A stretch of 64,000 nt of DNA from Costertonia aggregata (GCF_013402795.1 NZ_CP058595.1:717501-781500), one strand, 5' to 3'; counted from the stretch's first letter, positions 24,937-34,377 are shown. A program made the numbers and translations. The notes: generated by a model not told the origin, from the sequence alone.

Positions 24937-26037
24937 TCAAAACTTTTCATATGAATCCAAAAGAGTTTGCATAACCTCATCCAACTCTTCCTGCACTTTG
25001 GGATCCGTACAATTCACTAAAATGGCAAATATCATTTGTTCATCGGGATATACAAAAAAGTTGGAATAGCCACCAACACCGTTACCTATATGCCCATAAT
25101 ACGGCCGGCCTTGTTTATCCTCACTCACTTGCCAGCCCAAGCCATAATAGGTAGATTGCCCATCAATAGTTTCAGAAGTCAAAAATTGTGATATTATCTC
25201 TTCATCCAAAATATTACCGTCCAAATAGGCTTGGCCCAGTTTGGCAATGTCCTCGGAAGTGGACAAATAACCACCACCTGCCAATTTATAAAAGTTGTTC
25301 ACAGGAATGGCTTCCCTAAAACCTAACCGGTTTTTGGTATAATTTCGGCTACGCCTGTTAAAACTGTTTTTATCATCATGGCTTAGCTCACTGACCTGTT
25401 CGGCAAAAGTATTCTCCATTCCCAAGGGTTTCAACACTTTCTCCTGTACATAATTCTCAAAAAGGACTCCGCTCGCTTCCTGCATCGCCAATGAAACCAA
25501 TACCCAACCATAGCTGTTGTAGTGATAGTCGGTACCGGGTTCAAAAAGTAAATCGTCATCCTTAAAAATCGCAATACTTTCTTTGATGGAATACGGCTCG
25601 TTCAGACCGTATTCCTTGCCTTGATAACCCCGAATACCCGCTGTGTGGCTCGCCAATTGCCGTATGGTAAAATCCCACCGCTTTTTTGGGTAATACGGTA
25701 CATAAGTATAAAATGAAGCATCCAAATCAATGGTTTCGTCCGCTACCATATGGGCCAGAGCCGTTGCCGCTATGGGTTTGGAAACGCTTGCAATCCTAAA
25801 AATTGTTTTTTGTGGCTGTACATGGGTTTTTTGTTTCAAATCAGCATAGCCATAGCCTCTTTGGAATATTTTTCCTCCATCTCTTAAAACCGAGATAGCT
25901 AGCCCGGGAACCTTTTCATCATCTACCAAGCGTTGCATTAGCATATCTGCCTTAACAAAACCATGCAATTCAGTATTCTCACCCAGTATAGTCCGTGAAG
26001 CAAATAGGTTTTTGAGATATTTGAGAATAGGATTCAT
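24937..26037 (-). CDS. LACTB-like serine hydrolase (beta-lactamase class C fold)
   Basis: A 366-residue protein with all three motifs of the penicillin-binding-protein/class C fold. SVSK is near residue 84 (FRIASVSKPIAATAL). YNSYGW near 173 corresponds to the Tyr motif as in LACTB (YSTFGY). HIG is near 318 (YYGHIGNGVGGYSNFF). It is probably a peptidase or esterase and not an antibiotic lactamase. No convincing signal peptide is seen, although the N-terminus is short and basic, so location is uncertain. It lies just upstream (in transcription) of the LuxR-type regulator gene and may share its transcript (58-base gap). Confidence 0.82.
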   Translation of the reverse strand: MNPILKYLKNLFASRTILGENTELHGFVKADMLMQRLVDDEKVPGLAISVLRDGGKIFQRGYGYADLKQKTHVQPQKTIFRIASVSKPIAATALAHMVADETIDLDASFYTYVPYYPKKRWDFTIRQLASHTAGIRGYQGKEYGLNEPYSIKESIAIFKDDDLLFEPGTDYHYNSYGWVLVSLAMQEASGVLFENYVQEKVLKPLGMENTFAEQVSELSHDDKNSFNRRSRNYTKNRLGFREAIPVNNFYKLAGGGYLSTSEDIAKLGQAYLDGNILDEEIISQFLTSETIDGQSTYYGLGWQVSEDKQGRPYYGHIGNGVGGYSNFFVYPDEQMIFAILVNCTDPKVQEELDEVMQTLLDSYEKF

Positions 26038-26123
26038 TGCCTTGATTTTGTTGTTCTGAATGTAATAAGAAATCTATGATTTAAACCAATATTTGCGGCA
26101 AGGTTTAAGGTGACAAAAACTAT

Positions 26124-26876
26124 TTAATCCAAGAAAATCAGTCTGCCATTGAAAATTTCTTCTACCTCAATAACAGGAGGACGGTTAAAACTTTGCACAT
26201 CGCCCGTACCACGAATGATACCATTGACAGAGGCTTGTGGATTAATCAACATATCATTGGACCCCCTATGGTTTAAGTTTACATTTTGAGCGATAAGATT
26301 ATGGGCCTCAATGCGAGAATCGCCCGCAGCGATAGAGAGATTCAAATTTTGCACGGCACCGCTTAACTTAAAATAAGCGATACCGTTTACGGTCACACTA
26401 ACGTTGGTCGAATTCAATTCCAAATCAAACTCACCATCCGTAGTTGCTGCTTCGGGCTCTATAAAACTCTCGGACAACAAAATCAAGCTTGGATAATCTA
26501 AACTACCATCACTACGTATGGTCTGACCCGTACTGCTTCGTATCTCAACAATATTGGGCGAGGTCACATAAACCGTTGTTATACCGTATTCACGAAAAAG
26601 ATTACACCCGTTTTCATTTCTTACAATAAGTCTATCGCCCTCAACCACAGCGCTAACTTCTCCCCGTAGAAATTCCCCGGTCTCAATCTCGACTTTTTGG
26701 GTATCGCCTTGTTTTATAATCAGAGCTACTTTTTCAAAAACCGTTATTCTAGAAAAATTGGGTACTTCAACTTCATCCCTAATGATTTCACCAGCATTTT
26801 GAAAACAATCGGGAGCTTTTTCAGAATTGCAGGAAAGCAATAAAAGTAGTAGAATATATTTCTGTAACTTACCCAT
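26124..26876 (-). CDS. head-GIN domain (DUF2807) lipoprotein
   Basis: A protein of about 250 residues. I start it at MGKLQKYILLLLLLSC, which gives a compact lipoprotein signal with lipobox LLSC. An ATG 17 codons upstream (26927) only 3 bases after the preceding stop is a possible alternative and would suit translational coupling, but it spoils the signal. The mature chain has the repetitive head-GIN pattern: ITVFEKVALIIKQGDTQKVEI, then successive short strands (FELDLNSTN-like, FKLSGAVQNLNLSIAAGDSRIEA, LNHRGSNDM). It is larger than the 14102-14776 paralogue. It is probably anchored in the outer or inner membrane facing the periplasm. It follows a PagL-like gene. Confidence 0.78.
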   Translation of the reverse strand: MGKLQKYILLLLLLSCNSEKAPDCFQNAGEIIRDEVEVPNFSRITVFEKVALIIKQGDTQKVEIETGEFLRGEVSAVVEGDRLIVRNENGCNLFREYGITTVYVTSPNIVEIRSSTGQTIRSDGSLDYPSLILLSESFIEPEAATTDGEFDLELNSTNVSVTVNGIAYFKLSGAVQNLNLSIAAGDSRIEAHNLIAQNVNLNHRGSNDMLINPQASVNGIIRGTGDVQSFNRPPVIEVEEIFNGRLIFLD

Positions 26877-26929
26877 GGTGCGGGTCCCTATTTCGTTGTA
26901 CTTTATAAACAATATCCTTTTTTTCATGG

Positions 26930-28027
26930 CTATAATCTAATACCTATTCCAAATTCAACAGCCTCGGCCTTGGCTCCATGTGATTTTAAGGTAACGGCAC
27001 CAAATACCTTATCTCCAAAATAGCGTTTTAAACCAATGCGGTTGTACATACGCCCTTCAAAATCAAACGGATAATACACATAATATCCCAATTGGGCAAT
27101 TGCGGACATCTTATTGATGAACAGCTCGTGTCCCAGAAAAATACCGACTCTTTTAAAATCATCATCAACGTTCACATTCTTTTCTGGAAAAGAAGTCGCC
27201 TGAAAGCGTATCAATTCCTTTAAAAAGTTGGAAAAGAAAACATCAGCACCCAACTGTAGGGCACTTTTTCTTCCCAAACGTTTATCCGCATAACCCGATA
27301 GTATAAAAAAACCGTGTTGTCCCAAATCTATCACATCGCTCTCATTGACCCCGCCACGCAGTACCAAATTATATTTGATGGGTTCGGTTACTTTCACCTT
27401 TTCAGACTTTGGTAAATATTCCAGCTTTTTACCGCCATCCAAATCATATGTCAAACCAGCATTTAGGGCAAATGTATTCGTAGAGGTGTTGGGTGCCCTA
27501 AAGTTTGCGTTGGAATAATGTATTACCGATATACCTGTTTTAAAACCCAACCCCTTGAAAATATTCTCTTTGTGGTAATTGAGCATTAAATACGTTGAGC
27601 TCATAAAATCCGAGCCGTAAGCATTGTTTCTAAAATTGGTCTCCTTGTCGTAAGGGTTTGTAGTATATGTTATTCCCTGCCCAATCCTAAACTGCACATT
27701 TCTCTTAAAAAAATAGAAATTGTAGTGGGCGTACAGTCCAAAATTCTCTCCCAGGGTCTCGTTGTTCATATCTTGGTAAATGAACGAAGCCCCATAATCC
27801 GGGTAATTATATAGCTGCTCCCATTCCTGTGAACCATATGTTTTTCTATTAAATCCTAAAATAACACCCCCTGGATGATTGGTAATCAAATGCGAAATAT
27901 CAGGATTATGTAATAATACAGAACCATAAAATTGATTTACATCAATAGTATATTTCTTGACATCCCCGTTTTGTGAAAAACACATTGTTACCGAAAAAAA
28001 AAGGCAAAAAAGAAGCTTAAAGTTCAT
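26930..28027 (-). CDS. acyloxyacyl hydrolase / PagL-like lipid A deacylase
   Basis: A protein of about 365 residues started at MNFKLLFCLFFSVTMCFSQ, a normal signal peptide; an upstream ATG 14 codons away adds a non-signal stretch. The mature part is an outer-membrane barrel. It resembles the acyloxyacyl hydrolase family, containing GFKTGISVIHYSNANFRAPN with the His-Tyr-Ser-Asn segment that corresponds to the PagL catalytic His-Ser pair. PagL removes the 3-O acyl chain of lipid A at the outer surface. It is longer than classical PagL (about 170 residues). Many flavobacterial homologues share that extra length. The enzyme activity is inference. Same strand as, and 3 bases from, the possible upstream start of the head-GIN lipoprotein. 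Confidence 0.7.
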   Translation of the reverse strand: MNFKLLFCLFFSVTMCFSQNGDVKKYTIDVNQFYGSVLLHNPDISHLITNHPGGVILGFNRKTYGSQEWEQLYNYPDYGASFIYQDMNNETLGENFGLYAHYNFYFFKRNVQFRIGQGITYTTNPYDKETNFRNNAYGSDFMSSTYLMLNYHKENIFKGLGFKTGISVIHYSNANFRAPNTSTNTFALNAGLTYDLDGGKKLEYLPKSEKVKVTEPIKYNLVLRGGVNESDVIDLGQHGFFILSGYADKRLGRKSALQLGADVFFSNFLKELIRFQATSFPEKNVNVDDDFKRVGIFLGHELFINKMSAIAQLGYYVYYPFDFEGRMYNRIGLKRYFGDKVFGAVTLKSHGAKAEAVEFGIGIRL

Positions 28028-28182
28028 CGGTCGTAAAGGTAATGACGAAGTACGAAATACGAGGCACAAAGGTTGAAAAAGTACGCAGTTATAAGTTGCA
28101 GTTTACGGTTTTACCCGCAGGACAAAGAGCCGATTGACTAGAAAACAAACTCATAAACCGCTAAACTTATTGACTCTTTTCT

Positions 28183-29136
28183 TTAAAAAACCTCTTGTGC
28201 AATACCCTTGATATTATCCGATTTACCCATGGAATAGTAGTGTAATACTGGAACACCAGCTACCAAGAGTTCTTTTGATTGTTCAATACACCATTCCACC
28301 CCAACTTGGCGTACGGCCTTATTGTCTTTGCACTGCTCAACCGCCTCTACCAAATCTTCAGGCAAATCGATTTTAAAAACCTGGGGCAGCAGATTTAAGT
28401 GACGTTTTACCGCAATGGGTTTGATACCCGGAATTATAGGCACATTGATTCCCATTTTCCTAGCCGCCTCAACAAACTCAAAATACTTTTTATTGTCGAA
28501 GAACATTTGGGTCACTACGTAATCTGCACCTGCCTCGACTTTTTCTTTCAGCCGTTTCAAATCCGTACTCATGGAGGGCGCCTCTAGATGTTTTTCAGGA
28601 TACCCTGCCACCCCGATACAAAAATCGGCACAATCATCGGTTTCAATAACTTCATGTAAATACTTGCCGCAGTTGAGATTTTGAACCTGCTTTACCAATC
28701 CGATAGCATAATTATGTCCGCCTTCAGTCGGCTCAAAATATTTTTCCTCGCGCATGGCATCACCGCGAAGTGCCATGATATTATCGATACCCAAATAATG
28801 ACAATCGACCAATAGATATTCGGTTTCTTCTTTGGTAAACCCCCCGCAAAGCACATGCGGAACAGTGTCGACATCATACTTATGTTTGATTGAAGCGCAA
28901 ATACCCACCGTGCCAGGCCTCATACGAGTCAGCTTCTTGTCTAACAATCCGTCACGGTCAATATAGATGTATTCTTCTCGGGAAGTCGTTACATCAATAA
29001 AAGGCGGTTTGAACTCCATCAAAGGGTCGATATTATTATAAAGCTCTTGAATATTTCTCCCTTTTACCGGGGGGATTATTTCAAAAGAAAATAATGTCTT
29101 TCCCTTAGCTTCTTTTATATGGTCAGTTACTTTCAT
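28183..29136 (-). CDS. metF: 5,10-methylenetetrahydrofolate reductase
   Basis: A 317-residue flavoenzyme reducing methylene-THF to methyl-THF, the methyl donor for MetH. Landmarks are FSFEIIPPVKGRNIQELY with the catalytic Glu near residue 19 and FIDVTTSREE near 48. NIMALRGDAMRE near 118 and YVVTQMFFDN near 206 follow, with VPIIPGIKPI near 235. It is the last gene of the metH1-metH2-metF unit on the minus strand. That unit is led by a SAM-I riboswitch, so low SAM should raise its expression if the transcript extends through the degenerate four-helix-bundle gene in between. Confidence 0.94.
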   Translation of the reverse strand: MKVTDHIKEAKGKTLFSFEIIPPVKGRNIQELYNNIDPLMEFKPPFIDVTTSREEYIYIDRDGLLDKKLTRMRPGTVGICASIKHKYDVDTVPHVLCGGFTKEETEYLLVDCHYLGIDNIMALRGDAMREEKYFEPTEGGHNYAIGLVKQVQNLNCGKYLHEVIETDDCADFCIGVAGYPEKHLEAPSMSTDLKRLKEKVEAGADYVVTQMFFDNKKYFEFVEAARKMGINVPIIPGIKPIAVKRHLNLLPQVFKIDLPEDLVEAVEQCKDNKAVRQVGVEWCIEQSKELLVAGVPVLHYYSMGKSDNIKGIAQEVF

Positions 29137-29144
29137 TCTCTAGG

Positions 29145-29175
29145 TAGTTGATGGTTGAGCGTTGATGGTTGATAG
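29145..29175. repeat. degenerate GTTGATGGTTGA direct repeat next to the four-helix-bundle pseudogene
   Basis: Two copies of GTTGATGGTTGA-like sequence (about 29148 and 29161) lie just before metF. The word reappears in inverted orientation (ACCATCAACTCTCAACTA) at 29578-29596 on the other side of the pseudogene, where it overlaps the metH2 stop codon. The function is unknown. Confidence 0.55.
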
Positions 29176-29197
29176 AATTCTAAATCGGATTTATGGA

Positions 29198-29553
29198 TTA
29201 CTTTTTACTCCTAAAATATGAGATAAAACCGCTTAGCAATTTTTTGCAGAGTGTTATCTGGGTAATTTGATTTTTAATTTTTTTTCATCTAAATAATTTT
29301 GATCAAGGGCTAGAAAAAGCTGGGTTTAAAGTTCATATAAAGAACCTCTTGCTACATGTAGAAACTGAATAGTATCAGCAGAAGTTCTACGACCGCAGCC
29401 CTCAGCAATGTTTGAAGGAACGGAGACTGCACATCTTCTCATTTGACTAGTCAAACCATATGATTCCTCTTTTGGGAAAGATTTTGTGACCGAGTATAAA
29501 CTACTAACCAATTTGCGTGATTCTTTCCAAACTTCTAATTCCGTATAATCCAT
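29198..29553 (-). pseudogene. degenerate four-helix-bundle protein (S23/IVS-type, TIGR02436-like)
   Basis: From ATG at 29553 the frame encodes DYTELEVWKESRKLV, then MRRCAVSVPSNIAEG and HVARGSLYEL, the classical S23-type four-helix-bundle sequence. It then meets TAA at 29326-29328 where the family has Glu (SLYELE; GAA to TAA). Beyond the stop the expected TQLFLALDQNYLDEKK follows in the same frame. A shift at the A-rich runs (about 29271-29285) then puts the normal ending QITLCKKLLSGFISYF in another frame, ending at 29198. The gene thus carries one nonsense and one frameshift mutation. Family members are found as intervening sequences in 23S rRNA genes and scattered in Bacteroidota genomes. 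It lies between metH2 and metF, flanked by short inverted repeats. Confidence 0.8.
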
Positions 29554-29581
29554 ATCCTTTTTTTCCAACAACCCTTAACCA

Positions 29582-32500
29582 TCAACTCTCAACTATATTC
29601 GGTGCCAGCCATTTCATAGCGTCTTCCAGGGCTATTCCTTTTCGTTCGGCATAATCTTTTACTTGATCTTCTTCTATTTTACCCAATCCGAAATAACGGG
29701 CTTTGGGGTTGGCAAAATAATAACCTGAAACCGAAGCTGCCGGCCACATGGCCAAACTCTCGGTTAATTTTACGCCTATTTTTTCTTCCACTCCGAGAAT
29801 TTCCCAAATGGTCAATTTCTCCAAATGATCGGGACAAGCAGGATAACCTGGTGCTGGGCGAATTCCCTTATACGACTCGTTGATCAATTCTTCATTGCTT
29901 AAATCTTCGTTCGCTGCATAACCCCAATATTTTGTCCGCACTTCCTTATGCAAGTATTCGGCAAAAGCTTCGGCCAAACGATCGGCTAGGGCTTTTATCA
30001 TTATCGAACTGTAATCATCCAAATCTTTTTCGTAAGCTGCCGCTAATTCAGCAGTTCCAAATCCGGTTGATACACAAAAACAACCGATATAGTCTTGTTT
30101 GCCCGAATCTTTGGGAGCGATAAAATCGGCCAAGGCATAGTCGGGTATCCCCTCTCTACGTTGCAATTGTTGGCGAAGGGTACGGAAAGCCCCCCCCGCC
30201 CCCAAAGGGGAAGCTAACAACCGATCGTGTATCTGCTCTAGTACCTCTTCGAGATTACCTAAAACTTCGTTGTTCGTAAAACGAATTACACGATAGCCTT
30301 GCTCTTCGAGCCATGCCGTTCGTTCTTCATCGCTTTTTTTGTTCTCTGGCAATTGGTGGATGCTACCATCGATCTCAACGATCAAATTTTGTTTGAGACA
30401 AACAAAGTCGGCAATGAATTCGCCAATAATATGTTGACGGCGAAACTTATATCCATCTAAATTCTTGCCACTCAAGGCATTCCAAAGCATTTCTTCCGCT
30501 TCGGTAGGTCGATTACGCATGTTTTTAGCGTGCTCTTTCAGTAATCCGTAGAGCATAGGGTTTGCCGTCGCCCAATATTGCTCCCCCTTTGGGGGCGGGG
30601 GGGCTACTTCAATGTCATCATCATTGACAGTGTTGGCCGGAAACAAGCCAAAAATTCCTTTGGCCTGTAACTGTTTTTCCTGCAACACTTTTTTCAACAT
30701 GGCTTGGGCATCTTCGAACAACTCGGTCGCTTGAGCACCCACCACATTATCGGTCAAAATATCAGGATATTTTCCGTGGAGTTCCCAGCTTCTGAAAAAA
30801 GGTGTCCAGTCAATAAAATCAACCAGTTTTTCCAAATCGAGATTTTCAATTATTTGAATACCGAGTTCGTTAGGTTCCTTAATTTGAGCTGAGTCCCAAT
30901 CTATCTTGAATTTATTTTTCCGAGCTTCCTCTATGGATTTATATTCTTTTTTAACGGAACGTTTCAAGAATTTATCCCGAAACACATCGTAATCTTCCTT
31001 AATGGATTTTTTATAAGCGTCCGAGGTTTCTTTTTGTAGCAAGTCGCCGACCACGGTAACCGCACGTGAAGCATCATTGACATGAACGACGGCTTGGCTG
31101 TATTGAGGGTCAATTTTAACGGCCGTATGTGCCTTACTGGTGGTGGCCCCTCCTATCAATAACGGAACCTTAAAGTTCTGGCGTTCCATTTCTTTGGCAA
31201 GGTGCACCATTTCATCAAGGGATGGCGTAATCAATCCGCTTAGGCCGATGACATCTACATTATGTTCTATGGCCGATGCGATAATTTTTTCAGGCGGTAC
31301 CATCACGCCCAAATCGACGATTTCATAATTATTGCAAGCTAGCACTACGCTCACGATGTTTTTGCCAATATCGTGAACATCTCCCTTAACAGTGGCCATT
31401 AAAATTTTTCCAGCTCCAGCCCCCCCCGCCCCCAAAGGGGGAGCTATTAACTGGGCATGAATTTTTTCTAAAACCGCTTCTAGGTTGGTCAACACCTCAT
31501 TATTAGTAAAACGAATAACCTTATATCCTTGTTCTTCGAGCCAGGCTGTTCGTTCTTCATCAATCTTTCTATTCTCAGGTAGTTGATGAATGCTACCATC
31601 AATCTCGACAATCAAGTTCTGTTTTAGGCAAACAAAGTCTGTAATGAATTCGCCGATAATATGTTGACGACGAAACTTATATCCATCCAAATTCTTACCG
31701 CTCAAGGCATTCCAAAGCATTTTTTCCGCTTCGGTAGGCCGGTTACGCATTTTTCTAGCGTGCTCTTTCAGTAATCCATAGAGAACAGGATTTGCCGTCT
31801 TCCAATGAAGCTCCCCCTTTGGGGGTTGGGGGGCTGATTTTTTTTTCTCCTCTTCTATATATGGAAGAAGATACGCCACCGCCTTTTTCATTACCCTTGC
31901 CGATTTTACCACTTGGGGCAAAAACATTTTTCCGCTTCCGAAAAGGTCGCCAACGACGTTCATTCCCGTCATCAGATGGCCTTCGATAACCTCAATGGGT
32001 TTGGCGGAAGCTTTTCTCGCTTCTTCTACATCTTCTACAATATATTGGTCGATGCCCTTTACCAAAGCTCTGGTAATTCTATCTTGAAGCGGTGCTGATC
32101 GCCACGATAGATCGACCTTGCTTTCCTTGGCTTTTCCTACCACCGATTCGGCGAAATCCAACAATCTCTCAGTGGCATCGTCACGGCGGTTGAGCATCAC
32201 GTCTTCGACACGTTCCAATAAATCTTTCGGAATATCGTCATACACTTCCAACATCGTCGGGTTGACAATGCCCATGTTCATTCCCGCTCTAATGGCATGA
32301 TATAAAAAAACGGAATGCATTGCTTCCCGCACGGGATTATTCCCTCGGAAAGAAAAAGAAATATTGCTAACTCCCCCGCTCACACTGCAATGCGGTAGGT
32401 TTTCACGCACCCATTTTGTTGCATTTATGAAATCAAGCGCATTCAGTTTGTGCTCGTCCATTCCTGTAGCGACCGGAAAAATATTGAGGTCAAAAATGAT

Positions 32501-33061
32501 ATCTTCAGGAGGGAAACCTACTCTATTGACCAGAATGTTATACGAACGTTTCGAAATTTCGATTCGCCTGTCATAATTATCGGCTTGACCGACCTCATCA
32601 AAGGCCATAACTATAACCGCAGCTCCATATCTCTTTATGAGTTTCGCATGACGGATAAATTCATCTTCACCTTCTTTAAGACTTATAGAATTGACCACGC
32701 ATTTGCCTTGCACGACTTGAAGTCCGGCCTCAATAATTTCCCATTTTGAACTATCGATCATAATGGGCACTCGAGCAATATCGGGTTCGGCAATGACTAG
32801 ATTTAAAAACTTGACCATGGCCTCTTTGCCATCGATCAAGCCGTCATCCATATTGATATCGATGATTTGGGCGCCTCCTTCGACCTGATGGCGTGCGACA
32901 TCAAGTGCTTCCTCGAATTTTTCCTCCTTAATAAGTCTGAGAAATTTTTTGGACCCGGCCACGTTGGTACGTTCCCCCACATTGATGAAATTACTTTCTG
33001 GGGTGACCACAAGAGGTTCCAGTCCAGATAATTTCAAATATTTCGGTTTTGCTTCAATCAT
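29582..33061 (-). CDS. metH: methionine synthase, cobalamin-dependent, large subunit (pterin, B12 and activation domains) with two in-frame DUF559 inserts
   Basis: A 1159-residue protein; without the two inserts it would be about 880, the usual size of the second half of a split MetH. The pterin-binding domain (about 20-280) starts [16 protein letters not shown]. The cap of the B12 region (about 310-405) is followed by insert 1 (about 409-548). The cobalamin domain contains [14 protein letters not shown] (B12-ligand His in DxHxxG). The activation domain follows with [12 protein letters not shown], then insert 2 (about 819-958), FRTLRQQ and [15 protein letters not shown]. It transfers methyl from methyl-THF via cobalamin to homocysteine, whose binding domain is on the separate upstream gene. 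Both inserts lie between or at the edge of domains and keep the frame. The stop codon lies in a GTTGAGAGTTGATGG repeat. Confidence 0.93.
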   Translation of the reverse strand: MIEAKPKYLKLSGLEPLVVTPESNFINVGERTNVAGSKKFLRLIKEEKFEEALDVARHQVEGGAQIIDINMDDGLIDGKEAMVKFLNLVIAEPDIARVPIMIDSSKWEIIEAGLQVVQGKCVVNSISLKEGEDEFIRHAKLIKRYGAAVIVMAFDEVGQADNYDRRIEISKRSYNILVNRVGFPPEDIIFDLNIFPVATGMDEHKLNALDFINATKWVRENLPHCSVSGGVSNISFSFRGNNPVREAMHSVFLYHAIRAGMNMGIVNPTMLEVYDDIPKDLLERVEDVMLNRRDDATERLLDFAESVVGKAKESKVDLSWRSAPLQDRITRALVKGIDQYIVEDVEEARKASAKPIEVIEGHLMTGMNVVGDLFGSGKMFLPQVVKSARVMKKAVAYLLPYIEEEKKKSAPQPPKGELHWKTANPVLYGLLKEHARKMRNRPTEAEKMLWNALSGKNLDGYKFRRQHIIGEFITDFVCLKQNLIVEIDGSIHQLPENRKIDEERTAWLEEQGYKVIRFTNNEVLTNLEAVLEKIHAQLIAPPLGAGGAGAGKILMATVKGDVHDIGKNIVSVVLACNNYEIVDLGVMVPPEKIIASAIEHNVDVIGLSGLITPSLDEMVHLAKEMERQNFKVPLLIGGATTSKAHTAVKIDPQYSQAVVHVNDASRAVTVVGDLLQKETSDAYKKSIKEDYDVFRDKFLKRSVKKEYKSIEEARKNKFKIDWDSAQIKEPNELGIQIIENLDLEKLVDFIDWTPFFRSWELHGKYPDILTDNVVGAQATELFEDAQAMLKKVLQEKQLQAKGIFGLFPANTVNDDDIEVAPPPPKGEQYWATANPMLYGLLKEHAKNMRNRPTEAEEMLWNALSGKNLDGYKFRRQHIIGEFIADFVCLKQNLIVEIDGSIHQLPENKKSDEERTAWLEEQGYRVIRFTNNEVLGNLEEVLEQIHDRLLASPLGAGGAFRTLRQQLQRREGIPDYALADFIAPKDSGKQDYIGCFCVSTGFGTAELAAAYEKDLDDYSSIMIKALADRLAEAFAEYLHKEVRTKYWGYAANEDLSNEELINESYKGIRPAPGYPACPDHLEKLTIWEILGVEEKIGVKLTESLAMWPAASVSGYYFANPKARYFGLGKIEEDQVKDYAERKGIALEDAMKWLAPNIVES
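30188..30605 (-). mobile_element. in-frame DUF559 insertion element, copy 2 (in MetH activation domain)
   Basis: The sequence between the outermost matched bases is 418 bp. The ends are imperfect inverted repeats: AGC, seven C, G, five C, AAA, GGGG A AGCT at 30188-30215, and GCT, five C, TTT, five G, C, seven G, CT at 30580-30605. The interior encodes about 115 residues of a DUF559/very-short-patch-repair-like nuclease domain: [51 protein letters not shown] and [12 protein letters not shown]. The likely catalytic Asp (DFVC) and Glu/Asp (EIDG) are intact. The element has no stop in this frame, so the host protein is read through, and the inverted repeats are translated as PPPPKGE and PLGAGGA. 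It separates DDDIEV from FRTLRQQ of MetH. Confidence 0.85.
31418..31835 (-). mobile_element. in-frame DUF559 insertion element, copy 1 (before MetH cobalamin domain)
   Basis: This has the same size (418 bp between outermost matched bases), orientation, reading frame and structure as the copy at 30188-30605. The inverted ends are at 31418-31445 and 31809-31835 and differ only at a CG/AA position and in homopolymer length. The encoded domain is nearly the same: [38 protein letters not shown] and [13 protein letters not shown]. It differs by scattered substitutions, so the copies are not a very recent duplication. It sits between IEEEKKKSA and [16 protein letters not shown], exactly at the linker preceding the B12 domain. 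No target duplication is obvious. Confidence 0.85.
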
Positions 33062-33064
33062 CTA

Positions 33065-34066
33065 TTAAATTTCAACTATCAGTGCTCGCGGATCATACTG
33101 TTTTACCAAATCGGCTATTGCCATAATATGTTCGGGAGTCGTTCCACAACATCCGCCGACGATATTGACCAATCCTTTTTCGACGTATTCCTTTATCTGT
33201 GCAGCCATTTGCTCAGGTGTTTCATCATATTCGCCAAAAGCGTTCGGTAAGCCCGCATTAGGGTGGGCAGAGATAAAGTGTTCCGATTTTTTAGAAATTA
33301 CTTCCAAATGAGGAACCAATTGACTGGCGCCCAACGCACAATTAAAGCCAACGGACAAAATCGGAATATGGGAAATAGAAATCAAAAAAGCTTCGGCGGT
33401 TTGCCCGGAAAGGGTTCTGCCTGAAGCATCGGTAATCGTACCACTTACCATAATTGGCACGTCTATATTCCGTTCTTCCTTGACCTCCTCAATGGCAAAA
33501 AGAGCGGCTTTTGCATTTAAGGTGTCAAATATGGTTTCAACCAGCAGCATATCGGCTCCGCCATCCAACAACGCCTCTGCCTGTTGTTTATAGGCGATAC
33601 GAAGTTCGTCGAACGAAATGGCCCGAAAACCAGGATCGTTCACATCCGGAGACATACTTGCGGTCTTGTTTGTAGGCCCCATACTGCCTGCTACAAATCT
33701 TGGCTTATGCGGTTCTTTTGCCGTGAATTCATCAGCGACTTTTTTGGCAATCTTGGCGGATTCGTAGTTGAGTTCGTAGACCAATTCTTCCATATGGTAA
33801 TCGGCCATGGCTATGGTCGTTCCTGAAAAGGTGTTGGTTTCGACAATGTCAGCTCCTGCCGCAAAATACTTTCGATGGACTTCGGCGATCGCTTCCGGCT
33901 GGGTCAACGACAACAAATCATTGTTTCCCTGCAGCGGATGTTCCCAATCCTTAAAACGCTCCCCACGAAAGTCTCCCTCGGTAAACTTATAGCGCTGTAA
34001 CATGGTTCCCATGGCGCCATCAAGTACCAAAATTCTTTCTTTCAATATATCCTTAATATTTAGCAT
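33065..34066 (-). CDS. homocysteine S-methyltransferase domain protein (first half of a split MetH)
   Basis: A 333-residue protein equal to the homocysteine-binding domain of Met[14 protein letters not shown] is near the start, VETNTFSGT near 76 and FNCALGA near 230. The zinc ligands are that Cys and the pair in [14 protein letters not shown] near 308. It ends 3 bases before the start of the large subunit gene, so the two parts are translated in tandem and probably form one enzyme. The split is common in Flavobacteriia and is not a frameshift artefact, because each piece has complete domains and its own start. A SAM-I riboswitch lies 80 bases upstream of its start. Confidence 0.93.
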   Translation of the reverse strand: MLNIKDILKERILVLDGAMGTMLQRYKFTEGDFRGERFKDWEHPLQGNNDLLSLTQPEAIAEVHRKYFAAGADIVETNTFSGTTIAMADYHMEELVYELNYESAKIAKKVADEFTAKEPHKPRFVAGSMGPTNKTASMSPDVNDPGFRAISFDELRIAYKQQAEALLDGGADMLLVETIFDTLNAKAALFAIEEVKEERNIDVPIMVSGTITDASGRTLSGQTAEAFLISISHIPILSVGFNCALGASQLVPHLEVISKKSEHFISAHPNAGLPNAFGEYDETPEQMAAQIKEYVEKGLVNIVGGCCGTTPEHIMAIADLVKQYDPRALIVEI

Positions 34067-34145
34067 AACAATATCTACAAATCAATGAATTCGTAAATGA
34101 AAATTATCAAGTAAGGAAAAGTGTTGACGACCTGTCATTTCTTTT

Positions 34146-34261
34146 GTTATCTGCCGAGATGCTGAAACTAAATCAGCACACGATAGAATGTAGCACCTTC
34201 TTTAAAGATAAAGGGTTGCTAAGGCTTCATCGGGTCCAATCCCTCCACCTTTCTTGATAAC
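34146..34261 (-). promoter_or_regulatory. SAM-I (S-box) riboswitch of the metH-metF unit
   Basis: On the minus strand the S-box core is complete. P1 is GTTATC (34261-34256) paired with GATAAC (34151-34146). Between them are AAGAAAGGTGGAGGGA, GATGAAGCC, TAGCAACC and AAGGTGCTA, the conserved blocks of the class. It lies upstream of metH1. I see no clear intrinsic terminator between the aptamer and the ATG, so control may act on translation start. Confidence 0.93.
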
Positions 34262-34344
34262 GATTTCAATGTATTAATGAACTGGGTACAAAGAAACGGT
34301 AGAGTAGAATGAAAAGCAAGAAAACTGGATTTTTTTATATCTTA

Positions 34345-34377
34345 TAAAAACATCCAACTCTTTTAGAGTTGGATGTT
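34345..34377 (-). terminator. rho-independent terminator after the flavin reductase gene
   Basis: A perfect 13-bp stem (AACATCCAACTCT at 34349-34361 with its complement at 34365-34377), 3-nt loop, followed on the minus strand by TTTTT. It ends the sulfate-assimilation transcript 28 bases past its last stop codon and insulates the metH riboswitch. Confidence 0.88.

Noticed and set aside
24937-26037. Antibiotic-resistance class C beta-lactamase
   Set aside because: Motifs are of LACTB/esterase type (YNSYGW, HIG) and there is no clear export signal or resistance context.
30188-31835. Inteins in MetH
   Set aside because: The inserts have no Cys/Ser at the first position, no HN-Cys/Ser end and no Hint-fold blocks; they resemble DUF559 nucleases with terminal repeats instead.
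33062-33064. metH split by a frameshift
   Set aside because: Both halves contain complete domains, have their own start and stop 3 bases apart, and the same split occurs widely in Flavobacteriia.
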